The notes under the pieces: model-generated
Database searches by the model: none
What the model was told of the DNA's origin: nothing
The model's input: the letters and a program-made list of their open reading frames with translations, nothing else
Position numbers and translations under genes: made by a program
Shown: piece after piece, positions 1 to 6,500 of the stretch
Position numbering within the stretch: position 1 is the first letter of the stretch
How the letters are laid out: each line of letters starts with the position of its first letter
NCBI GenBank assembly: GCA_030744095.1
Contig: JASLRF010000121.1
Location: 1-6,967 of the forward strand
Source of the DNA: Pirellulaceae bacterium
Lineage (GTDB): Bacteria; Planctomycetota; Planctomycetia; Pirellulales; Pirellulaceae
DNA: 6,967 nucleotides
Direction of reading: 5' to 3'

Positions 1-1074
1 GGTGGCCCCCGGCTGGCCGAAATGAATGGTCAGGGGATTGGTGGTTTGGATCCAATCGCTGGAACCGAGGCCTTGGCGTACGACTTCCTTTCGCTCGGCG
101 GAAAGCACTCGCGCCCCTTTATTACGCTGGCGGTCTATGACGCGCTGACGGGGGGCAAGGCAACACAGGCCGATGGCCAAGCCGCTGCCGATGCAATTTC
201 GGATGCGGTCCGTCGCGCCGCGATGTCGATCGAGACATTCCACAAAGCGTCGTTGGTCCATGATGACATTGAAGATGACGACGCCTTCCGCTACGGCGAA
301 GATGCAGTGCACCGCCGCTATGGCATTCCGACGGCGATCAACGTGGGCGACTACCTGATCGGCCTGGGATATCGTCTGGTTAGCCGTGAGACAAAGACGT
401 TGGGCGCGGACGTGGTCGCTGACATTCTGGACAATCTGGCGGACGCGCATATCAAGCTCTCCGAAGGCCAAGGTTCCGAACTGCTGTGGCGAGATGCCAA
501 AGACAAACGTCTGAAGCCGATCGATGCGTTGAAGATCTACGCACTGAAGACTTCGCCCGCGTTTGAAGCCGCGTTGTATGCCGGAGCTCGTTTGGCCGGG
601 TCCGTGGATGAGTATGTAAAGCCGATTCGCCAATTCTCGCGAAACATGGGAGTCGCCTTTCAAATCCTCAATGATCTGAAAGACTGGCACGGCGATTCGG
701 ACAACAAACTTTCAGCAGGCGGTGACATCTTGGGCGGCCGCCCCACGGTGCTGTTGGCCTTGGCGTTGCAGAACCTGCCCGCCGCCGAACAGGCAGAGTT
801 GATTTCGTTGGTTGATGGCAAAGTCTCGGCGTCCGAGTTTCAGCTCCGGCGCGTGTATCAACTGTTCGAGCAAGCGGATGTCTTTGAACAGGCACATCGT
901 CTGGTCGACAAGCATCAGCAACGCGCCGAATCCATCGCCGACGAAGTCCAACCAGCGGATCTGCGTCGGTTGTTCTACTACTTGGTCGACACTGTTCTGG
1001 AACGTCCCACCGAGTCCGCAGAGGTGGTGGACCCGCCAATCGTCCTGACAGATTTGACCCTTGCCAAGGCGTGA
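1..1074 (+). CDS. Polyprenyl diphosphate synthase (trans-isoprenyl synthase), 5' end outside window
   Basis: Condenses isopentenyl diphosphate onto an allylic diphosphate to make linear prenyl diphosphates for quinones, carotenoids or other isoprenoids; cytosolic. Counting from the ATG at 22, visible motifs are GGKHSRP (residues 26-32), the first Asp-rich motif DDIED (81-85, bases 262-276), the K-T-S-P-A helix near 174, the second Asp-rich motif as NDLKD (217-221, bases 670-684), and GGRPTVLLAL just after it. The residue five before the first Asp is alanine and DDxxD has no two-residue insertion, as in medium- and long-chain synthases such as IspB; product length is inferred only. The frame is open from base 1 (GGPRLAE precedes the ATG), and the GGK motif lies about 20 residues closer to this ATG than in typical synthases, so the true start is probably upstream. 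A 25-30 residue non-conserved tail ends the protein. Family assignment is secure; substrate and product are not. Confidence 0.9.
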   Translation, partial: GGPRLAEMNGQGIGGLDPIAGTEALAYDFLSLGGKHSRPFITLAVYDALTGGKATQADGQAAADAISDAVRRAAMSIETFHKASLVHDDIEDDDAFRYGEDAVHRRYGIPTAINVGDYLIGLGYRLVSRETKTLGADVVADILDNLADAHIKLSEGQGSELLWRDAKDKRLKPIDALKIYALKTSPAFEAALYAGARLAGSVDEYVKPIRQFSRNMGVAFQILNDLKDWHGDSDNKLSAGGDILGGRPTVLLALALQNLPAAEQAELISLVDGKVSASEFQLRRVYQLFEQADVFEQAHRLVDKHQQRAESIADEVQPADLRRLFYYLVDTVLERPTESAEVVDPPIVLTDLTLAKA

Positions 1075-1112
1075 TACCCGCTTAGGATCGTTCGAGGAAT
1101 TACTGTCCGATA

Positions 1113-1163
1113 GTCGCCTTTCGCTCCGCGAAAGGAACGCGCTTTCGCGGAGCGAAAGACGAC
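1113..1163. repeat. REP-like extragenic double palindrome
   Basis: Two 17-base arms are exact reverse complements: CTTTCGCTCCGCGAAAG at 1118-1134 and CTTTCGCGGAGCGAAAG at 1142-1158, with a 7-base loop (1135-1141). After one mismatch (1117/1159) the stem continues for 4 more pairs (GTCG 1113-1116 with CGAC 1160-1163). Each arm is also a small palindrome (CTTTCGC, 3-base loop, GCGAAAG), so it can fold as one long hairpin or two small ones. It starts 39 bases after the prenyl synthase stop, where it could act as a transcript 3' end or stabiliser, though no T-run follows. From memory, similar CTTTCGC/GCGAAAG palindromes recur in Rhodopirellula-type genomes; I could not check this. Confidence 0.8.
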
Positions 1164-1250
1164 AATAAGAGATCGAACACTGCTTACCCCACTTGTTCGC
1201 TTTAACAATGCACCAGGGGTCTGTTTTGGCAGGACGGCACTGGCCTGTCT

Positions 1251-1270
1251 CGGCGGCCTTCCGGCCGTTG
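1251..1270. repeat. GC-rich hairpin
   Basis: CGGCC (1254-1258) pairs with GGCCG (1263-1267) around a TTCC loop. The stem extends to 8 pairs (1251-1253 with 1268-1270) if two G-U pairs are allowed. No T-run follows, so an intrinsic terminator is doubtful. It sits just upstream of the promoter match at 1285-1313. Confidence 0.45.
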
Positions 1271-1284
1271 AGTTGCTGGAAATC

Positions 1285-1313
1285 GTGACACCGGTCTGAT
1301 CGTTCGATAGAAT
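1285..1313 (+). promoter_or_regulatory. Sigma70-type promoter match upstream of the flavoenzyme
   Basis: GTGACA at 1285-1290 matches the TTGACA -35 consensus at 5 of 6 positions, and TAGAAT at 1308-1313 matches the TATAAT -10 consensus at 5 of 6, with an optimal 17-base spacer. Transcription would start near 1320, right at the left arm of the inverted repeat at 1322-1330, and would give a leader of about 240 nt before the ATG at 1558. Planctomycete promoter rules are not well known to me, so this is a sequence match and not a demonstrated promoter. Confidence 0.45.
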
Positions 1314-1321
1314 GTGAGCAG

Positions 1322-1392
1322 TGTGAGTGGCTTGGTTTTCTTGTTTGGTTTTCTAGCTGGGTTTTCTAGCTGGGTTTTCTGGTCCACTCACA
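1322..1392. repeat. 9-bp inverted repeat enclosing the tandem array
   Basis: TGTGAGTGG at 1322-1330 is the exact reverse complement of CCACTCACA at 1384-1392. The 53 bases between them are almost entirely the 13-bp tandem array, so a transcript could form a stem with the array as its loop. The left arm lies within a few bases of the transcription start predicted from the promoter match at 1285-1313. Confidence 0.5.
1335..1382. repeat. 13-bp tandem repeat, about 3.7 copies
   Basis: The unit GTTTTCTAGCTGG occurs exactly at 1348-1360 and 1361-1373. A degenerate copy, GTTTTCTTGTTTG (10 of 13 identical), precedes it at 1335-1347, and a truncated copy, GTTTTCTGG, follows at 1374-1382. The array is non-coding. 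The exact tandem copies suggest recent slippage and possible length variation between strains. Confidence 0.85.
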
Positions 1393-1421
1393 TCATGCCG
1401 GCCCACTCGGATCATCCCGGA
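1384..1421. repeat. 19-bp imperfect tandem duplication
   Basis: CCACTCACATCATGCCGGC (1384-1402) is followed directly by CCACTCGGATCATCCCGGA (1403-1421), identical at 15 of 19 positions. The first copy also supplies the right arm of the inverted repeat around the 13-bp array. The function is unknown; a repeated protein-binding site is one possibility. Confidence 0.5.
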
Positions 1422-1557
1422 GGCCACATTCACCGCACCACAGCTCACTGCACCGTCTATCCATTGGTCGGATTGTCTGCAAACCATGCATGATCTTTCG
1501 CAACACGGACTTTGTCGCCCAGTCACCGAATTTCGCCCTGCCCATTAACGAGATCTC

Positions 1558-2835
1558 ATGAAAGACCAGTACGACTGCATCGTCGTTGGCGGTGGCCCCG
1601 CGGGAGGCTGCTCCGCCGCTCTGATTGCCGAGGCTGGATTTTCGACGTTACTCGTTGAACGCGAAAAAATACCGCGCTTTCATGTCGGTGAATCGTTGAT
1701 GCCGGAAGCGTACTGGACGTTCGAGAGACTGGGCGTGCTCGACAAGATGAGGCAGAGCGATTTCGTCAAGAAAGTCAGTGTTCAATTCGTCAGTTCGACG
1801 GGTGCCGAATCGCAGCCGTTCTTCTTCAGAGAGCACGATCCCCGAGAATCCGCACAAACCTGGCAGGTGACACGTGCCGACTTCGACAAAATGCTCTTTG
1901 ATAACGCTGCGGAGAAAAGTGCCGAATGTCACGATCAAACGCATGTGATGGACATCGTGCGTGAGAAGAGACGCGTGGTTGGTGTCACGCTGAGGACGGC
2001 CGCTGGCGAGCTTCGCGAAGTGCGCAGTCAGGTTCTTGTGGATGCCACGGGCCAACAAGCATTCTTGGCCAACCGCCTGGGGCTTCGCATTGATACTCCA
2101 GAACCGGGCAAAGTCGCGATATGGGGGTACTACCGAGGTGCTCGAAGAGATGCCGGCGAAGATGGTGGTGCCACGATCGTCTTGCACACGCGCGATAAGT
2201 TATCCTGGTTCTGGTTCATTCCCCTGGCTAACGATGTTACGAGCATCGGTGTGGTTGGTGACCGTGATTACCTGTTCCAGGGGCGAGGTGAACCGTCGGA
2301 CATTTTCGAAGATGAACTGGTCAAGTGCCCGGCGCTGGTCGAACGCCTGATGGACGCCGAGTTGACCAGTGAGTTTCGCAGGGCCAAGGAGTTCTCCTAT
2401 TCGACAAAACAGAACGCGGGTGACGGCTGGATTATGGTTGGCGATGCCCGGGGGTTCATCGACCCGATCTATTCTTCGGGAGTCTACTTTGCACTCCGCT
2501 CAGGCGAACTAGCGGCGGACGCTATCGTTACAGGCTTACGCGACGGCGACACGACCGCATCCCAGTTGTCCGGATGGTACGAAGACTTCTCCGCGGGAAC
2601 GCGGCGGATTCAAAAACTAGTCGATGCCTACTACAACAACGACTTCAACTTCGGGCAGTTCCTCCGTGATTATCCGCAGCATACCGGAAACCTGACGGAC
2701 TTGTTGGTCGGCCGGATTTTCCATGACCGTGCTGGGTGTATGTTCGATGACATGGTAGCAGAACTGGCCAAAGCGACCGTCGCGGCTGCGCAAAAACGCC
2801 GAATGGCCGCCAAACGGGCCAACGCGGAGAATTAG
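1558..2835 (+). CDS. FAD-dependent oxidoreductase, candidate flavin-dependent halogenase
   Basis: A 425-residue cytosolic flavoprotein of the tryptophan/phenol halogenase superfamily. Visible motifs are the Rossmann FAD site GGGPAGG (residues 11-17), VEREKIPRFHVGESLMP (33-49), a lysine pair at 71-72 in FVKKVSVQF where halogenases such as CmlS carry the catalytic lysine, WFWFIP (217-222) matching the halogenase WxWxIP motif, and GDARGFIDPIYSSG (295-308), which contains FxxPxxSxG. In halogenases, reduced flavin, oxygen and halide give hypohalous acid that the lysine passes to an electron-rich substrate. The length fits the phenol/pyrrole class (about 420-500), not tryptophan halogenases (about 530). 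The start is firm: an in-frame stop lies at 1546-1548 and the FAD motif follows at the usual distance. There is no clear Shine-Dalgarno. It sits 483 bases after a prenyl synthase. The alternatives are a hydroxylase or reductase of the related geranylgeranyl reductase group; the substrate is unknown. Confidence 0.85.
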   Translation: MKDQYDCIVVGGGPAGGCSAALIAEAGFSTLLVEREKIPRFHVGESLMPEAYWTFERLGVLDKMRQSDFVKKVSVQFVSSTGAESQPFFFREHDPRESAQTWQVTRADFDKMLFDNAAEKSAECHDQTHVMDIVREKRRVVGVTLRTAAGELREVRSQVLVDATGQQAFLANRLGLRIDTPEPGKVAIWGYYRGARRDAGEDGGATIVLHTRDKLSWFWFIPLANDVTSIGVVGDRDYLFQGRGEPSDIFEDELVKCPALVERLMDAELTSEFRRAKEFSYSTKQNAGDGWIMVGDARGFIDPIYSSGVYFALRSGELAADAIVTGLRDGDTTASQLSGWYEDFSAGTRRIQKLVDAYYNNDFNFGQFLRDYPQHTGNLTDLLVGRIFHDRAGCMFDDMVAELAKATVAAAQKRRMAAKRANAEN

Positions 2836-2858
2836 CGGGGCTGTGCCTCGGACCGACG

Positions 2859-2909
2859 CGAGCTTTCGCTCGGTTGTGGCGACCCGCTCCCCGACCAACC
2901 TGTGGTCGG
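2859..2909. terminator. Two small hairpins between convergent genes, possible terminator
   Basis: CCGACCA (2891-2897) pairs exactly with TGGTCGG (2903-2909) around a 5-base loop. A weaker 5-pair stem, CGAGC (2859-2863) with GCTCG (2868-2872), lies just before it. They lie between the flavoenzyme stop (2835) and the stop of the minus-strand gene (2956), where a bidirectional terminator would be expected. Neither is followed by a T-run on either strand, so intrinsic termination is uncertain. Confidence 0.35.
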
Positions 2910-2955
2910 TGCCCGTCGCTGAACAACTTGACTCATTTCATACGCGTTTTGAAAC

Positions 2956-3255
2956 CTACCAAGGTGTCATGTAAACGCCGTTGGTCCGTATTCCCACGTC
3001 GCCAGGCGGAACACCGAGGTCGTTGAAATAGCGCGAATGGAAGGCGCCGATGTACCTCGGATACGCGTCCTCGACGGACTCGTAGCGAGCATACGGCAGG
3101 GCGTGAAACAGGCCATGTCTCGCATTGACGGTGGGTTTTGCCGTCGGTCTGCGGTAGGCCATCCATCTTCGGAAGGGGCCGGCGGCGTGCGTGTCGACGG
3201 CCAGCATACCAAATGCAACGGTTGTCAGGGTCAGAGCGATTACGGCTCGTTTCAT
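2956..3255 (-). CDS. Small secreted protein of unknown function
   Basis: A 99-residue protein that I cannot assign to a named family. It begins with a clear Sec signal peptide: MKR, a hydrophobic stretch over residues 4-20, and a likely cleavage after THA (24) or the next alanine. The mature part of about 75 residues is rich in arginine (9) and aromatics (7 Tyr, 4 Phe, 2 Trp), has no cysteine, and ends in GVYMTPW. It is probably exported to the periplasm or beyond. A near-consensus Shine-Dalgarno, AAGGAG, lies 7 bases before the ATG and fixes the start. The overlapping minus-strand frame at 2933-3166 lacks a signal peptide and reads as a shadow. The gene is convergent with the flavoenzyme and divergent from the large propeller protein; nothing links it functionally to either. 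Confidence 0.75.
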   Translation of the reverse strand: MKRAVIALTLTTVAFGMLAVDTHAAGPFRRWMAYRRPTAKPTVNARHGLFHALPYARYESVEDAYPRYIGAFHSRYFNDLGVPPGDVGIRTNGVYMTPW

Positions 3256-3262
3256 GGGGAGG

Positions 3263-3268
3263 CTCCTT
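3263..3268 (-). promoter_or_regulatory. Strong Shine-Dalgarno of the small secreted protein
   Basis: On the minus strand AAGGAG stands 7 bases before the ATG (3253-3255). It is the clearest ribosome binding site in the window; the two large plus-strand genes whose starts are visible have only weak or no such sites. It supports this small frame as a genuine, well-translated gene. Confidence 0.75.
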
Positions 3269-3505
3269 GCGGGGGAAACTTTGGGAATTGGGAGTGTCTC
3301 AAGCGTAGGTCATGAATAACGGGGCGGTCGCTGCTGGGAAAAAAAGTCACCAGAATTTCTCCGGCTCCGAGAGGCCGTAGTGACCTCGCACTGGCAGCCA
3401 ACTAAGCTAACCATGACACCGCGTCGACTGCCAGGCACCAATTGGCGCGGAACGGCCCTCCTCCAATGTCCACTGCTTGGGAGACAACCTGTGCGAGACG
3501 ATCCC

Positions 3506-6500
3506 ATGAGACCTATCCGCATCCTGATGGCCTTGGCGTTGAGCGCCGCAGGCCTACTGCCAACAGGTCCGGCGCTGGCCCAGAATCCGTTTGCCGCGAT
3601 CGTTCGCACGACAGACCCCTTGAGCCCGAAAGAACAGCTCGAGAAGTTCCACCTCCCGCCCGGCTTCGAGATTCAGTTATTTGCCGCCGAACCGGGCATT
3701 CAAAAGCCCATGAACCTCGCATTTGACGGCCGAGGGCGGCTGTGGGTCAGCGGTTCGGTCGAATACCCGTTCGTCGCCGATCCGGGCCATGGTCGCGATT
3801 CGATCCGCATTCTGGAAGACACGACCGGCGATGGCCGAGCGGACAGGATCACGACGTTTGCTGATGGCTTGAATATCCCGATCGGACTCTACCCGTATCG
3901 CGATGGGGTCGTCGTTTACAGCGTTCCCAATATCTACTTCTTGCGTGACACCGACGGAGATGGCCATGCGGATCGTCGCGAGATCCTTTACGGACCGCTT
4001 GATGCGCCCGTAGATACACATGGTATGCAGAACGCCTTTCGTCGCGGCTTTGATGGCTGGCTCTACATCAACCACGGTTTCCGCAACGATACGACAATCG
4101 CCGGTTCGGACGGAAGCAAGATTACGCTCAACAGTGGTAACACGTACCGCGTCCGATTGGACGGTTCACGCGTCGAGCAATATACGTGGGGCCAAGTCAA
4201 CCCGTTCGGCAGTACGTTCACTCCAGGTGGAGACCTGATCACCGCTGACTGTCACAGCAAACCGCTCACTCTACTGTTGCGCGGCGCGCACTACTCCAGT
4301 TTCAATAAGCCCCATGATGGGCTGGGATTCGCGCCCAACATGACGGAACATTCTCATGGATCAACCGCGATTGCCGGTGCCGCCTATTGCGACGGTGCAT
4401 TCCCCGTCGCTTGGCAAGGTTCGCTACTGGTTGCCAACGTCATGACATGCCGCGTGCATCGCGATACGTTGGTTCTTCACGGTTCGTCGGTGGAAGCGCA
4501 CGAACAACCTGATCTACTGGACTGTGACGACCCCTGGTTCCGCCCGGTCGACCTGCGATTTGGCCCCGACGGCGCGCTGTACGTTGCCGATTTTTATAAC
4601 CGCATCATCGGGCATTACGAAGTCCCGCTCGACCATCCGCAGCGCGATCGCACGCGAGGGCGGATTTGGCGCGTTGTGTATCGCGGCGTTCGTCAGGACC
4701 ATCCGCAACAGCTCGCCAACGTCGATCTTACGACGGCGTCGACTGACGAGTTGATCGCTGTGTTGGCTTCCCCGTCAATGGATCAGCGGATGCTGGCCAC
4801 AGATCAACTAACGGACAGGATCGGCCCACCGGCGATCGATCCGTTACGTCAAATGTTGCAGGATGCTCCGAACGTGCCCGCTCGCGTTCACACGATGTGG
4901 GCGTTGTACCGATTGAAGGCGCTGAAGTTGGCCGAAGTCGAACGGTTAGCCCACGCCCCTGAGGCGACCGTTCGTCGTCATGCCATGCGAGCGCTAGCGG
5001 AAACCGCCGTGACGTCGGCGCAATCCCGTGAATTGGCCATTGCCGCGTTGCGAGACGTCGATCCAGCCGTGCGACGCGCCGCGGCGGACGCCATCGGTCA
5101 ACATCCCACGACAGAATCGATCGGCCCGTTACTCCGCGCGCTAGAAGAGGCCGCGACTGACGATGTTCAACTGCGACATACGATACGCTTGGCGATCAGA
5201 AATCAACTCCGCGCGCCGCTGCGCGACGGCGATAACCCGTTCGCCATGCTTGAGGGCCTGAATCTCGACCCGGCGGGGCACGAACTGATGGCGAGTATCG
5301 CCCAATCGATTCACACCGAGCAAGCTGCCACGTACATCGTCGACAGACTCCAGACCCAGGTGCCAGCCGTGGACGTGATGCTGGCACGATTGAAGCACGC
5401 GGCGTCGTATGCGTCGGAGACGCTGATTGATCGCATCGTCCCACTCGTTCGCAAGCACGCCAAGGACGACGTCGATCTGCAGAAGCAACTGCTGCAGACA
5501 TTACAACAACAACGCTCCCAACGCGGACTTCCACCAACGGACTCGTTACGAGACTGGGGCACAACGCTGGCCGCCGAACTTCTGAAATCGCTCGACAGAG
5601 AAGCGAACACCTGGGGTGTGGCGCGTGGCGGTGATCTTTGGGACTTTGAAGAGCGTAAATCCGCCGATCGCCGGCAGGCAACGCGATTTCTTAGTAGCTT
5701 GCCTGGGGGCGAGCGTGGTACGAGTGTCCTCCGCAGTGTGCCGTTTGAGATTCCGCCTCAATTGTCGTTCTTCATTTGCGGGCACCGCGGGTTCCCAGAT
5801 AAGCCGCCTTTGGATGCAAACTTCGTGGTGATTCGCCTCGCCGAAACTGGGCGAATCGCGGGACACGCTTTTCCGCCACGCCATGATGTGGCCCAGCCCG
5901 TCGTCTGGGATTTGTCTGAATACCAGGGACAACGAGGATATCTGGAGATCGTCGATGGCCTGAATCTATCGGCGTATGCCTGGCTGGCTGTCGCCAGGTT
6001 CGAGCCTGACGTGGTGCCGCTGACCATGGCGAGCCCTCGAACCATTGCGCAACGTCAGATCGCCGCCGCTGCGATTGCCGAGGCGCTACAGCTTTCGCAT
6101 CTGGCTGACCCGTTGCGCCGCATCGTCCGCGCTGAGACGACCGGCGCGGAAGCCCGCTCCGCTGCGGTTGCGGCGATCGTGACGTTGGAGCCCAATCCGG
6201 TAGCTGCTGCATTTGTATCGATATTGGGCGAGGCTGGCGTCAACCCAGTGTTGCAGTTGACAATTGCCGACGCGATCGCCGACCGTGACTCCGCCAAGCT
6301 GGACGAGCTTGCGCAACAGACCATGAAAACCTCGCCGATGCGTGTACAACAGAAGTTGGCCGATGGACTGGCAGCAAGTCCCATCGGCAGCGGAGTCCTT
6401 TTGGATTTGATCGAGCGTGGGATCGCTTCGGCCCGCCTGCTGCAGAGCGCATCATTGCGTCAAAAACTGCTGGCCGCAGATCAGCCGACGATGGCATCGC

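Larger units (their letters stand above)
1075..1557. other. 483-base structured intergenic region
   Basis: No convincing gene lies here; the short frames that cross it on the minus strand have low-complexity or arginine/proline-rich translations with no recognisable domain. It holds, in order, a REP-like double palindrome (1113-1163), a GC hairpin (1251-1270), a sigma70-type promoter match (1285-1313), a 13-bp tandem array (1335-1382) inside a 9-bp inverted repeat (1322-1330 with 1384-1392), and a 19-bp imperfect duplication (1384-1421). In 1422-1557 I see no strong motif and no clear Shine-Dalgarno before the next gene. The promoter would give a leader of roughly 240 nt for the flavoenzyme. 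Confidence 0.7.

Noticed and set aside
668..1039. Minus-strand open frame of 123 codons opposite the prenyl synthase
   Set aside because: It is the antisense of conserved prenyl synthase sequence, with an Arg/Pro-rich composition and no motif.
1090..1178. Outer 6-bp inverted repeat GTTCGA/TCGAAC around the REP-like element
   Set aside because: Six bases at unequal distances (17 and 9) from the main stem is within chance expectation.
1202..1387. Minus-strand open frame of 61 codons across the repeat region
   Set aside because: Its N-terminal part simply translates the 13-bp tandem array, and nothing suggests a real protein.
1648..2187. Long open frame of 179 codons on the minus strand opposite the flavoenzyme
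   Set aside because: It lies wholly within a gene with clear FAD and halogenase motifs, and its translation shows no domain, signal peptide or ribosome binding site.
1..2835. Treating the prenyl synthase and flavoenzyme as one operon
   Set aside because: They are separated by 483 bases that include a palindrome, a hairpin and an independent promoter match; co-transcription cannot be claimed from this sequence.
3380..3505. Upstream starts (GTG at 3380 or ATG at 3413) for the large propeller protein
   Set aside because: They would place 31-42 polar residues before an otherwise perfect signal peptide, and no Shine-Dalgarno precedes either.
3256..3505. Divergent promoters between the small secreted gene and the large propeller gene
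   Set aside because: Weak hexamers exist on both strands, but none had acceptable -35 and -10 matches with correct spacing, so none is annotated.
5196..5681. Minus-strand open frame of 161 codons opposite the HEAT region
   Set aside because: The translation is rich in Arg, Pro and Ser, as expected from the antisense of a GC-rich gene, and lacks any recognisable feature; other overlapping antisense frames here look the same.
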